Made by a program: the position numbers and the translations under genes
NCBI GenBank assembly: GCA_900541675.1
Contig: UQKU01000024.1
Location: 1-36,658, forward strand
DNA: 36,658 nucleotides
Direction of reading: 5' to 3'
Origin: an uncultured Collinsella sp.
Lineage (GTDB): Bacteria; Actinomycetota; Coriobacteriia; Coriobacteriales; Coriobacteriaceae
Shown here: one piece after another, positions 1-7,276 of the stretch
Layout: each line of letters opens with the position of its first letter
Position numbering within the stretch: position 1 is the stretch's first letter
Notes under the pieces: model-generated
Told to the model about the DNA's origin: nothing
What the model saw: only the letters and a program-made list of their open reading frames with translations
Database searches by the model: none

Positions 1-1
1 G

Positions 2-223
2 CCGCTCACGCCCACCGAGTACGCCATCTGCGAGTATCTCGCCCGTCACCCCGGGCAGGTCATGAGCCGCGCGCAGATACGCGAGGCGGTGCTCGGCTGG
101 GAGAGCGACGCCGACGACGCGGCCATATCCATGCAGGTCAGCCGCGCCCGGAGGAAACTCTCCGAGGCCGGCGCCGATCCGATCGCGACCGTCTGGGGGA
201 TGGGGTACAAGTGGCAGCTCTGA
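2..223 (+). CDS. Response regulator, C-terminal DNA-binding domain (5' end outside the window)
   Basis: The window opens inside a reading frame of 73 codons that ends in TGA at 221–223. The peptide begins PLTPTEYAICEYLARHPGQV, continues with a basic recognition-helix region (MQVSRARRKLSEAG) and ends in a hairpin-like VWGMGYKWQL. This is the pattern of the OmpR/PhoB winged-helix output domain, where 'LT..E..LL..L..HPG.VVSR..L' starts the domain and 'V.G.GY' forms the wing. The receiver domain lies to the left of the window. The gene directly precedes, and may overlap, a sensor kinase, so the two probably form a two-component pair. The ligand and targets cannot be read from this fragment. Confidence 0.85.
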   Translation, partial: PLTPTEYAICEYLARHPGQVMSRAQIREAVLGWESDADDAAISMQVSRARRKLSEAGADPIATVWGMGYKWQL

Positions 224-249
224 GGACCGGGGCGCGAGGTCGCGGGGGC

Positions 250-1647
250 ATGCCGCTCTCCTTCGTCATCGCGCGCTACTTCGCCTACGCGTTCGCGGCG
301 GTCGCCACGGCGTGGCTCGCCTCGTTCATGGCGCTCTCCGCGGCGATCGACGCGGGCTTCGTCTACGAGGCAAGCTGGGGGCCGGCCAATGCGCGCGAGG
401 TCGCGGAGAGCCTGGCGCGCGACGGCGTCTGCGGGCAGCAGGACGTGCCGACGGCGTACCGCTACCTCATCCTGAACAAGGACGGACACGTGCTGATGAC
501 GGACCTCGAGGGCACGCGGCTCGAGGACGCGACGGAAATGGCCCGTGCGGCACTCGCCGCGGATCCGGGCACAGTGGAGATCGAGGGCGGGGGCTCGGGC
601 CTCACCTACGCCGCGTTCCCGCTCAAGGACGGCGGGGCCTGCGCACTCGTCAGCGAGTACCTGCCGCAGTGGGTCTCGCGCGACCTCGCCGGCCTGCTTC
701 CCAACCCGCAGAACCTCATGCTCGTCGGCGCCGCTGCGGGAAGCGCGCTCGCGCTCGCGCTCGTGGCGCGCCGCGCGAGCCGCGTGATCTCGCGCAAGAT
801 GGCGCCGCTCGCGGAGGCGGCGGGGCGCGTCGGCGCGGGTGAGCTCGACTTCGCGGTCGGCAGCACCAACGTGCGCGAGGTGAACGCCGTCCTCGCCGCG
901 ATGGACGCCATGCGGGCCTCCCTCGCCGAGTCGCTCGAGGCCCGCTGGGCCGCGGAGCGGGGGCAGCGCGAGCAGGTGGCGTCGCTCGCCCACGACCTCA
1001 AGACGCCGCTCACCGTGCTGCGCGCCAACGCCGACTTCGTGGCGGAGGAGCTGGAAGACGAGAAAGACGCCGACCTCGCGGCCGCCGCGCGCGACATAGC
1101 CGGCAGTGTCGAAAGGCTCGACGGCTACGTGCGCCTGCTCATCGAGGCCTCGCGCGGGTCCGGCGGGGCGGAGAGGACCCCCATGCGGCCGGCCGAGCTC
1201 TGCGAACAGGTCCTCGCCGAGGCCGCCCAGATCGCCCGGGCTCGAGGCGTGACGCTCGACGCGGCCACGGGCCCCGCTGTCGCGGGCGCGCCCGAGGCCC
1301 CGCTCGACCGAACCGCCCTGGCGCGAGCCGCCGCGAACCTCGTGGCCAACGCCGCCGAGCACGCACGCTCGCGCGTGGCTGTCTCCTGCGACGTCGCGGG
1401 CGGGCGCCTCGTCATCGAGGTTGCCGACGACGGACCGGGCTTTTCTCCCGCCGCCCTCGAACGCGGCTGCGAGCGCCTCTTCACTGACGACTCCTCCCGC
1501 TCCTCGCGCGACGGAGGGCGCCACTACGGGCTCGGCCTCCACGCCGCCTCCGAGGCCGCGAGCGCCCACGGGGGCTCCGTCTCGCTCGCCAACAGCCCCT
1601 CGGGCGGCGCGGTGGCCACCATTGCGGTCCCCCTGTGCGGGATCTGA
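250..1647 (+). CDS. Two-component sensor histidine kinase
   Basis: Membrane sensor kinase of about 465 residues. A first membrane segment lies near residues 5–30, an extracytoplasmic sensor region follows, and a second membrane segment begins near residue 155. A HAMP-like linker comes next. The phospho-acceptor motif LAHDLKTPLTVLR puts the histidine near residue 248. The ATP-binding half shows an N box (LVANAAEHA, about 364–372), a G1 box (DDGPGFSP, about 393) and a G2 box (GLGLHAASEAASAHGG). I chose ATG 250 because it leads straight into the signal anchor. A GTG at 211, inside the end of the upstream regulator gene, would add 13 residues and give a translationally coupled overlap. It should phosphorylate the regulator encoded just upstream. 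The signal is unknown. Confidence 0.9.
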   Translation: MPLSFVIARYFAYAFAAVATAWLASFMALSAAIDAGFVYEASWGPANAREVAESLARDGVCGQQDVPTAYRYLILNKDGHVLMTDLEGTRLEDATEMARAALAADPGTVEIEGGGSGLTYAAFPLKDGGACALVSEYLPQWVSRDLAGLLPNPQNLMLVGAAAGSALALALVARRASRVISRKMAPLAEAAGRVGAGELDFAVGSTNVREVNAVLAAMDAMRASLAESLEARWAAERGQREQVASLAHDLKTPLTVLRANADFVAEELEDEKDADLAAAARDIAGSVERLDGYVRLLIEASRGSGGAERTPMRPAELCEQVLAEAAQIARARGVTLDAATGPAVAGAPEAPLDRTALARAAANLVANAAEHARSRVAVSCDVAGGRLVIEVADDGPGFSPAALERGCERLFTDDSSRSSRDGGRHYGLGLHAASEAASAHGGSVSLANSPSGGAVATIAVPLCGI

Positions 1648-1659
1648 CGACTCAGGCCC

Positions 1660-1854
1660 TCACACCGGCGTGCCTCGCAACCAAACGCTTCCCGGATAAT
1701 TCATGAGGCCGTACTCGTATTCGAGCCTGCCTATCTCTGCGGCAAGCGCCTCCGTCATGTAGAAGGTTTTCGTGCGGCCCGTCGACTTCGTCAGGCGGTC
1801 GTACCTGTTCGCGAGGTCCTCGGGGGTTCTCGGGGCTGCGGTGGCGGTTGCCAT
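1660..1854 (-). CDS. RHH (RelB/ParD-like) antitoxin, probably truncated
   Basis: A 64-residue protein. Residues 12–45 (DLANRYDRLTKSTGRTKTFY, then MTEALAAEIGRLEYEYGL) match the ribbon-helix-helix DNA-binding part of small RelB/ParD-type antitoxins. The start is supported by a GGGAGGTG ribosome site just before the ATG. After LEYEYGL the sequence turns into MNYPGSVWLRGTPV, which does not look like the acidic toxin-binding tail expected in this family. No toxin gene follows: downstream lies the sensor kinase on the other strand. The gene is best read as an antitoxin whose 3' half and partner toxin were deleted. DNA binding may survive, since a palindromic operator-like site sits in its promoter region. 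Confidence 0.65.
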   Translation of the reverse strand: MATATAAPRTPEDLANRYDRLTKSTGRTKTFYMTEALAAEIGRLEYEYGLMNYPGSVWLRGTPV

Positions 1855-1874
1855 GATGCACCTCCCGGTTAGAT

Positions 1875-1890
1875 GTAATACGTGTATTAC
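1875..1890. promoter_or_regulatory. Palindromic operator in front of the RHH antitoxin gene
   Basis: GTAATAC-GT-GTATTAC is a perfect 7-bp inverted repeat around a 2-bp centre. It lies 21 bp upstream of the antitoxin start codon on the minus strand. RHH antitoxins usually repress their own promoter by binding palindromes of this size, so the site is a good candidate for autoregulation. Binding is inferred from position and symmetry only. Confidence 0.6.
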
Positions 1891-2405
1891 TTTCTATCAC
1901 ATCACCCGAACCCCGCACCGGCGTACGGTCGTATCTGCTTTTTTACCTTACATTTTGTCAACCGGCCCATGCTCGGCTTGTTCAGCCGGATTAAATCAAC
2001 TGTTAAATCAATCCAGGCCTGTAGGGGGCGGTGGAAATCTTTCGAGGACTGGGGGCGCCGTCCCTGGGTCGGCTCCTCGATGGCCGCGGCTGAATTCCCC
2101 TGCCATCGGCTGCGTGGGTTCCGGCACGGGGTTCTGGCGCTGCTCGAACTGGGCGCAAGACTCGGCTGTTGGTCGTACCGGACGGCATACGTTTTGAGAC
2201 CGGCAAGCTGATGCCGGCTCGAGGACAGCGGCCCGGTGCACCGGGCCGATCGATAGCGGCCTCAGGTTCACAGCGCAGCTTCTCAGGGCTCGCATATATA
2301 GGAAGACTTGATTGGCAATCGATTTTAATGAAGTCGGCAGCGCATGTCAGAGTTTTCAACAAATTTAACATGCCACCCTTTATATCCGCACGCGCGTAAT
2401 TCAAC
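1891..2405. other. Intergenic stretch with no supported gene
   Basis: About 500 bp between the antitoxin region and the DUF1648 gene. Open frames here are short and proline/arginine-rich, as expected for spurious frames in GC-rich DNA, and none has a convincing ribosome site. The one clear structure is a perfect 20-bp palindrome at 2229–2248 (CGGCCCGGTGCACCGGGCCG) without a following T-run. The stretch may be debris from lost genes. Confidence 0.5.
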
Positions 2406-3032
2406 TCATAAGGACCGGCTATCCCTTACCTGTGACACAATCTCAAACGCACAGAACAGAATCATCAGTCCAATCATCGCATAAGAGGCAGCCGAACCTT
2501 CAAGCACTATTCCACAAAGAACAATCTCCGCGCCGCCAATAAGAACTGTTATCAGGCGCTCTGCCTTTTTGCTCTCGCCGCTCGCATAAAAAGGCGGCAA
2601 AGCGCACAAGATCACATATAGCCCGGGAAGGGAATACAGGATCGATAGTCCAAGCCCCCCATCAACCGCAGTGCTTTGCGTAAGAATCAACTGAACCCAA
2701 ACGGCAATTATCACTGAGCAGGTTGTCGATAAAAGAAGACTAGAAATATAGCACGCAACAAAGTCCCGTCGCATTCGAACAGAGAAATCCGCGAACTCTC
2801 TTCGCCGCGTGGAAACAATAAGGTACACAGAAATTGCAATAGAACCAATCAGAGAAAACAGCGGAACAACCAGCAATTCAAGCTTATTACCCCATCGATC
2901 AACCACACCCCTACTCCAATGAGCGGGAATTGTATCAGGGAGGACTGACCAAGCCGCCCATAGAATCAGAAATGGAAGAATAGAGAGGATGAAAGATGAT
3001 AACACTGCAGTAATTTTTTTTGAGGCTCTCAT
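2406..3032 (-). CDS. DUF1648-type multi-spanning membrane protein
   Basis: A 208-residue integral membrane protein with about five hydrophobic segments. Right after the first segment comes LPDTIPAHWSRGVVDRWGNK, the hallmark of the DUF1648 domain that starts SdpI-like proteins. In Bacillus, SdpI gives immunity to the SDP toxin and senses it. Other DUF1648 proteins have no known role, so immunity here is only a possibility. The start has a good ribosome site (AAGGAGATG, 8–9 bases upstream). The gene has lower GC and more AT-rich codons than its surroundings, which suggests acquisition by transfer. It is divergent from a small ORF and an ABC transporter gene, an arrangement that would fit peptide immunity or export but does not prove it. 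Confidence 0.75.
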   Translation of the reverse strand: MRASKKITAVLSSFILSILPFLILWAAWSVLPDTIPAHWSRGVVDRWGNKLELLVVPLFSLIGSIAISVYLIVSTRRREFADFSVRMRRDFVACYISSLLLSTTCSVIIAVWVQLILTQSTAVDGGLGLSILYSLPGLYVILCALPPFYASGESKKAERLITVLIGGAEIVLCGIVLEGSAASYAMIGLMILFCAFEIVSQVRDSRSL

Positions 3033-3082
3033 CGATTCCGCATCTCCTTGCGCGCCTACATTCCACTCCGCCTTAAATCAAG

Positions 3083-3088
3083 TATAAA
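3083..3088 (+). promoter_or_regulatory. Possible -10 element (TATAAA) upstream of small ORF
   Basis: TATAAA lies about 77 bp before the start codon at 3165, in an AT-rich gap between divergent genes. The matching -35 is weak (TTCCAC, 16-bp spacer). It would serve the small ORF and perhaps the ABC genes beyond. Confidence 0.3.
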
Positions 3089-3164
3089 TAGATGGCGCTC
3101 GGTATTATTGGCGCAATCGCGATAGCGATTACCGCCGTTGTTTCTTTAAAAATGGTAGGAATAC

Positions 3165-3365
3165 ATGTCTCCAAGAATTGATATATCGATTGACGAGCTG
3201 CCCGAAGCGTCGAGCCTTCTTGATGGACATGACTATTCGTCACAAATCATTCAGCGTATCGCCAGGGTTCCAGTAATACTCGATGCATCGGGATGCCCTC
3301 ATTCCCCTTTTTTCGAAGTTGAATATGATGACAGGACGATTAGGTTTACAAGTCAAGCAAGTTAA
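3165..3365 (+). CDS. Small hypothetical protein
   Basis: A 66-residue protein that I do not recognise. It begins MSPRIDISIDELPEASSLLD and is acidic in its first third. It contains the stretch SGCPHSPFFEVEYDDRTIRF, which looks like a compact beta hairpin. There is no signal peptide or membrane segment. A ribosome site GGTAGGA lies 4 bases before the ATG. Its codons are AT-richer than those of the housekeeping genes. It is followed, after about 140 bp, by an ABC transporter gene on the same strand. Its role is unknown. Confidence 0.5.
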   Translation: MSPRIDISIDELPEASSLLDGHDYSSQIIQRIARVPVILDASGCPHSPFFEVEYDDRTIRFTSQAS

Positions 3366-3505
3366 AAATCTATGTGGTCAATATAATACCGTTGAACCCG
3401 CATATCGATACCGCTCAGCCATTCGCCTCGCCCCCGTCGCACGTATCTTCATCCGGTCTGTTACTTTTAATCTAACGATTCTTTGAGGAACGTAGGTGCT
3501 TCCAA

Positions 3506-4219
3506 ATGTACTGTCGACTTCTTCTCAAACTGATCCTAAGAGACAAGGCCGCATGGATTTGTACGCTCGTTCTCGCTGCAGCCTTTTCCGTCCCCATTGC
3601 GTTCAATTCACCCATCTACGGGCCCTTCTTTATGAAGCAGGGCATGCAGAGCTTTGTCGACGCATTCAATACGCGCGCACCCCAGGCCAACGGCGCAGAC
3701 CTATCGCCAGAGCAGCAAGCTGACGCGGAGCTTGCAAGATACGCGAACGCCGCCCTTGCCGCTCAAACCGACGCCGCCTTTCTCGATTCTGCCGAGAGCT
3801 ACTACGCGCTCATGGACGAAGGCTTCCAATCCGGGTCCATCGTGGGAGACCGAGAGACCAATGACGCAGACCTCGCGTATTGCCGTGCCCTGAGCAGCTC
3901 CGGCATCACGGATATCCCGGCCTCCGCAAACGACCTGCCATTCCTTTCCTTCCTGCCTTACGCCATTGCCACGGCGCCGTCTTTCCTTCCCTTCATCCCC
4001 TTCCTTCTCTCGTCGATACTCGTGCTCGGCGCCACAAGGCCTGCGACCCTGGCGGCAAAGGCGCCCGTGCCCAAATTCCGGCGCCTTATCCAGATCGTGT
4101 TTTCGATAATCGCCGCGGGGGCCGCGATGCTCCTCGCCGGCCTCGCACCCGGGGGGCATTTACGCCTTGGCCCTAAACGGCTTCGGGCAAATTGGGTACC
4201 CGATCGCCTTCTTCCATGA
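3506..4219 (+). pseudogene. ABC transporter permease part, frameshifted from its ATPase domain
   Basis: The first 216 or so residues look like the start of an ABC-2-type permease: a membrane segment near residues 14–34, a large extracytoplasmic loop (about 40–145), then hydrophobic segments (FLSFLPYAIATAPSFLPFIP and IIAAGAAMLLAGLAPGG). After LAPGG the frame degenerates into HLRLGPKRLRANWVPDRLLP and stops. Removing one G from the G6 run at 4151–4156 would continue the protein as APGGIYALALNGFGQIG, straight into the next frame, which carries more membrane segments and an ATPase. The intact gene would encode about 605 residues, permease and ATPase in one chain. The run could be a slippage site, a real mutation or a sequencing error. 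Confidence 0.7.
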
Positions 4220-5321
4220 CGGCGCGCTTACCACCACGACCGCGGGAAACGTCTTCACAGCCCTGCTTCTCGCGCTGCTTGCGGGCGGAACCTTGATATC
4301 CGTTTGCTCCGCCGTCCTATCGACCGCAACGAGGCGCGTCCTCGCGGGCCCCCTTACCTCCGCGCTGCTTGTCGCGGCCCCGGCATTCCCGTTATTGTCC
4401 GATTCGGCACTAGGGCATAATGCCGTGCTCGGGCTCCTGCCGCTGGCCGTGTTCTCGCCTATCGAGGCAACGGGTTACGTAGGATGCTTCCCGACAGAAT
4501 TCATTGGCTCCGGTTCAGGCAGCGCATCGATGCTTGCCGTGGCCCTGGCATACGTCGCGGTCTTTTTTGCGGTCGGCGCCGTTGCGACACGTTCCCCCAA
4601 ACAGCCTGGACCCGCGAAAAAGCACCATGGGCTCGAGCTTCTAGACGCGAGCGTGGGATACGGAAGCACGACGATACTTTCAATCGGGTCGCTTTTCCTG
4701 AGCCCGGGAACGGCGGCGGGCCTCGTTGCTCCCAACGGCTCGGGGAAAACCACCCTTCTTGAAGCGCTGTCGGGCCAATTTCCCACCCGCATCCGCTCGG
4801 GAAGCCTGGCGGCAGACGGAATCTGCCAACGTCGATCAGCCGAATTTGCAGAACTCGTCTACCTGAGCTCTTCGGGCGGCGCGGATCTCTATCCCACGCT
4901 ATCGGCCATCGAGCACCTCTCTTTCGTTAGGGAGGCGTGGAAATCGGCCGCCGACATCGACTCGCTCTGCGACTCCCTCGGAATCTCCCCATATCTCGAC
5001 AAGCCGACCCGTAAACTCTCGACAGGAATGAAGCAGCAGGTAAAGCTTGCCATGGCGATAGCGACCGATTGCCCGTACCTCATCCTCGATGAACCGCTGA
5101 ACGGCCTCGATCCGGGAAAACGGAAAACATCCTGCGACGCGATGCGCAGCGAGGTGGCGCGGGGACGCAGCGTGCTCATTTCAAGCCATCTACTCGACGA
5201 CCTGGCAGACCTCACCAACTCGTTCTACTTCATCGAGGCCGGCACGCTCGTGGAAAAGATCAAGTCGTCCTCGCAGACGCTCAAGCAGGAATACCTCGAT
5301 ACATACGAGGGAGGTGAATGA
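4167..5321 (+). CDS. ABC transporter, rear permease half fused to ATPase domain
   Basis: Continues the frame broken at 4151–4156. The nominal start is a TTG inside the permease, so this is probably not an independent start. Residues 1–145 hold about four membrane segments. From about residue 150 there is a full ATP-binding cassette: Walker A (APNGSGKTTLLEAL, with A in place of the usual first G), signature (LSTGMKQQVKLAMA), Walker B (YLILDEPLNGLDP) and H-loop (VLISSHLLDDL). Single-chain permease–ATPase fusions of this size are common for peptide or bacteriocin export and immunity. The substrate here is unknown. The stop is one base away from the next start, so the following gene is almost certainly co-transcribed. 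Confidence 0.8.
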   Translation: MALNGFGQIGYPIAFFHDGALTTTTAGNVFTALLLALLAGGTLISVCSAVLSTATRRVLAGPLTSALLVAAPAFPLLSDSALGHNAVLGLLPLAVFSPIEATGYVGCFPTEFIGSGSGSASMLAVALAYVAVFFAVGAVATRSPKQPGPAKKHHGLELLDASVGYGSTTILSIGSLFLSPGTAAGLVAPNGSGKTTLLEALSGQFPTRIRSGSLAADGICQRRSAEFAELVYLSSSGGADLYPTLSAIEHLSFVREAWKSAADIDSLCDSLGISPYLDKPTRKLSTGMKQQVKLAMAIATDCPYLILDEPLNGLDPGKRKTSCDAMRSEVARGRSVLISSHLLDDLADLTNSFYFIEAGTLVEKIKSSSQTLKQEYLDTYEGGE

Positions 5322-5322
5322 C

Positions 5323-5751
5323 ATGATAGGCAAGAGCTATGCAAAGATAGCGATTGTTGGCTTTGTACTTTGTCTTGCAATGGTGCTATGTGCATCATTT
5401 GCGAGGTATAGGTCCGAGCAGTCGTTCATCGATGGCGCTGAAAATGGGTTTGGCATAGACGGGATGTATGTCAACGATGGCGCGACCAGGCCGTCTATGG
5501 CGATTCTTGCAGGCGAAGACATGGAATGGCAAATCTGTAATGACGATGGCTCTTGTCTGAGTGGTCGTTTGGCCGCAACGAGCGACCCGAATTCGTTCGA
5601 TCTTCTCGACAATGATGGAGCGGATTGCGGTTCTGTTCACCTTTCATATGCATCGCGAGATGGGATGGACGGCATTCTCTACGTCTCCCACGAGACCGGC
5701 GATTTCAAGATGCGCAGGACTAACCGAGTGCCGGCTTTTATCGAGGAGTGA
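5323..5751 (+). CDS. Membrane-anchored hypothetical protein, partner of the ABC transporter
   Basis: A 142-residue protein with an N-terminal signal anchor (IAIVGFVLCLAMVLCASFA). There is no proper lipobox, because the residue before the Cys is Leu. The soluble part is acidic and glycine/aspartate-rich, with two cysteines (CNDDGSC) that could form a disulfide outside the cell. ATG 5323 is chosen because GGAGGTG sits 7 bases upstream. A GTG at 5314 would overlap the transporter stop. The one-base spacing behind the ABC gene implies a shared operon and perhaps an accessory role on the outer face of the membrane. I recognise no family. Confidence 0.65.
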   Translation: MIGKSYAKIAIVGFVLCLAMVLCASFARYRSEQSFIDGAENGFGIDGMYVNDGATRPSMAILAGEDMEWQICNDDGSCLSGRLAATSDPNSFDLLDNDGADCGSVHLSYASRDGMDGILYVSHETGDFKMRRTNRVPAFIEE

Positions 5752-5756
5752 GAGTT

Positions 5757-5830
5757 CCCGGCGGTCTGCCGATTAGGCCGCCGGGGTATTGAACCCCGCA
5801 TTCATCCGTACACACACGGATGAATGCGGG
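5757..5830. repeat. Two adjacent perfect hairpins behind the ABC operon
   Basis: The first is CCCGGCGG (5757–5764) with CCGCCGGG (5778–5785). The second has a perfect 15-bp stem, CCCGCATTCATCCGT (5795–5809) with ACGGATGAATGCGGG (5816–5830), around a 6-base loop ACACAC. Neither is followed by a T-run on either strand, so they are not classical terminators. They may stall transcription, protect mRNA ends or mark a recombination site. Confidence 0.7.
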
Positions 5831-5877
5831 AAGTGTCCGGATGAAGGTGATAATCAAGGAAACAAAGCTGTTCTGCC

Positions 5878-6189
5878 TGGGACGGCTTTGGCCTGGACTT
5901 TAACCACAACATCGCAATCGACACTTATCAGCTCGCGCAACGCGCATGGCCAAATCTCGGACGCTGGTGCATGGAGGACCTTCGAGATTTACTGGACATC
6001 CAAAACGACGACGCACACCGCGTGCTCGCCGACTGCGAAGACGAGATGGCTGTCTACAATGCGATCAGAAACGGCGTGAAGTCGGGAGAGCTTTCTGTGG
6101 AACCGCCGCGCCGTCGCGCGAGCCGACCGGGCAACCCGGGCAATCTGGTCCCGGCTCTCCCGGTCGTATTCCTACGATATCGCCCCTAG
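5878..6189 (+). pseudogene. Remnant of a DnaQ-like 3'-5' exonuclease domain
   Basis: The frame reads FNHNIAIDTYQLAQRAWPNL, then MEDLRDLLDI, then AHRVLADCEDEMAVYNAIRN. This matches the rear half of DEDDh exonucleases: an 'IDT..LA...P' segment and the Exo III motif H-x4-D in AHRVLAD. The front half with the first catalytic DE motif is missing, and no start codon with a ribosome site introduces the frame. After about 75 good residues it becomes R/P-rich noise up to the TAG. It is probably the end of a polymerase-epsilon-like or phage-type exonuclease gene left after a deletion. Confidence 0.5.
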
Positions 6190-6201
6190 ATCACCAATGT
6201 G

Positions 6202-6441
6202 TCAGATAAAGAATGAGGCAATGGTTATGATCACGCCTACGGCAGATGCAACGACTACGCCTTTTTTCCTCTCCTTTAGTCCGACGAATAGGGTTGCCGT
6301 AAAGTAAAGGGCGGAAATGCAGTCTATGGCAAGCGAAACGAGTTCCTTGGGCGGTTTTAGCAAAAGGTCGCTAGCAAAGAGTAATGCAAGCAGGGCAAAG
6401 CCGATTGTGTTCAAGTATCTCGATTGATTTTGCGACAACAT
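6202..6441 (-). CDS. Small membrane protein, two to three membrane segments
   Basis: A 79-residue hydrophobic protein. Segments lie near residues 10–27 (IGFALLALLFASDLLL), 34–54 (LVSLAIDCISALYFTATLFVG) and 60–79 (GVVVASAVGVIITIASFFI). A basic turn ERKK precedes the last segment. A ribosome site (AAAGGAAG) stands 6–7 bases before the ATG. No family is recognised. It lies in a zone of broken secreted-protein genes and may belong to the same former cluster. The function is unknown. Confidence 0.6.
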   Translation of the reverse strand: MLSQNQSRYLNTIGFALLALLFASDLLLKPPKELVSLAIDCISALYFTATLFVGLKERKKGVVVASAVGVIITIASFFI

Positions 6442-6561
6442 GGCAACTTCCTTTCAGAACATGCAAATGAAAAGTCGGTACGATGTCATTGCGGTTGCAA
6501 AAAAGCCGCCGCTAGGACCGGTTGTCACGAGACCGGCGATAACTTCAGCGGTGCCAACAAG

Positions 6562-6859
6562 CTAGAGATCGCGCAGGCAAGCCTCCTCCTTCGCGTTCAG
6601 CTTGACCTTGTGAGGGACGGGGCGGTTATTTGCAGATCCGTGAGAATCGCACCACGCCTTGGAATATGAATCCGCGCAGCGCCCGCGCTCAAAAAAGGGA
6701 TATATCGTAATTTTCGTCGTAATTGACTCCGACGTAGATCTCGCTGCTCTCGGCGGGAGATCCCTCGTCGGCATAGGCTGCCGCAACGGGCACAAATGGT
6801 GTCATGACAAGGGAGAGGCAAAGAGCTGCTGAGACGATGGGGGGCAGGCATTTCTTCAT
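6562..6859 (-). pseudogene. Small secreted protein broken at a T6 run
   Basis: An ATG at 6859 with a strong ribosome site (AAGGAG, 6 bases upstream) opens a frame with a clear signal peptide: MKK, a hydrophobic core, then a likely cleavage after AAAYA. As read, the protein ends after 56 residues (…NYDISLF) at 6689. At 6691–6696 there is a run of six Ts on the coding strand. With five Ts the frame would continue (ERGRCADSYSKAWCDSHGSA and on to KEEACLRDL) to 6562, giving about 98 residues with three cysteines after the break. The continuation is protein-like, so I think it was one secreted gene, now frameshifted or slippage-prone. The family is unknown. Confidence 0.55.
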
Positions 6860-6888
6860 GGCTGGCTCCTTAATCTGGCCTTTGATAG

Positions 6889-7246
6889 TTACTCGATGTC
6901 GCCTCCTTCCGCTTTATATCCGTTGTATTCGGCGTATTTCTTTAATAAGGCAAGAGGTTCTTCCTCTCCTTCGGATAAGCCGATGATGTTTCCTTGATCA
7001 TCCAGTATGAATACGGACGGAATATGCTCAAGTTCATATTCGTCATACACGGTATTATCTTAATCTATGTATATGGGAAAGTCTCCTTCATGGACCGAGG
7101 CTGAAATCCTGTCCCATTTTAATGGACAAAGATGAGGGATAAGCATTGTGTTGCGGTTTGATATTGACGACGATTAAGGCGGCGAAACACGTCAGAGTCG
7201 CCAAAGTCAGTAAGGCGATAATGCATTTTCTCGGTTTCCAGCTCAT
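6889..7246 (-). pseudogene. Broken membrane-anchored thioredoxin-like protein
   Basis: ATG 7246, preceded by GAGGGA, starts a signal anchor (residues about 7–28, CIIALLTLATLTCFAALIVV) that runs to …KMGQDFSLGP and stops at 7088. In another frame the downstream DNA encodes GDFPIYID, a TAA, then DNTVYDEYELEHIPSVFILD, DQGNIIGLSEGEEEPLALLK and KYAEYNGYKAEGGDIE. The piece 'IPSVFILDDQGNIIG' carries the cis-proline turn and the following strand of thioredoxin-fold proteins (TlpA/AhpC-like). At least one frameshift and one stop separate start from end, and I do not see the CxxC. It is a dead gene that once acted on the outer face of the membrane. Confidence 0.55.
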
Positions 7247-7276
7247 GACAGATCCCTCTCTCATGGTGAAACGCAT

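Noticed and set aside
46..1569. A 507-codon minus-strand frame opposite the sensor kinase
   Set aside because: It is Arg/Gly/Ala-rich, without domain motifs or ribosome site. The plus-strand frame has all kinase motifs. It is a codon-bias shadow in GC-rich DNA.
3283..3486. A 67-codon frame overlapping the small ORF upstream of the ABC transporter
   Set aside because: It overlaps a better-supported ORF, has no ribosome site and its composition is not protein-like.
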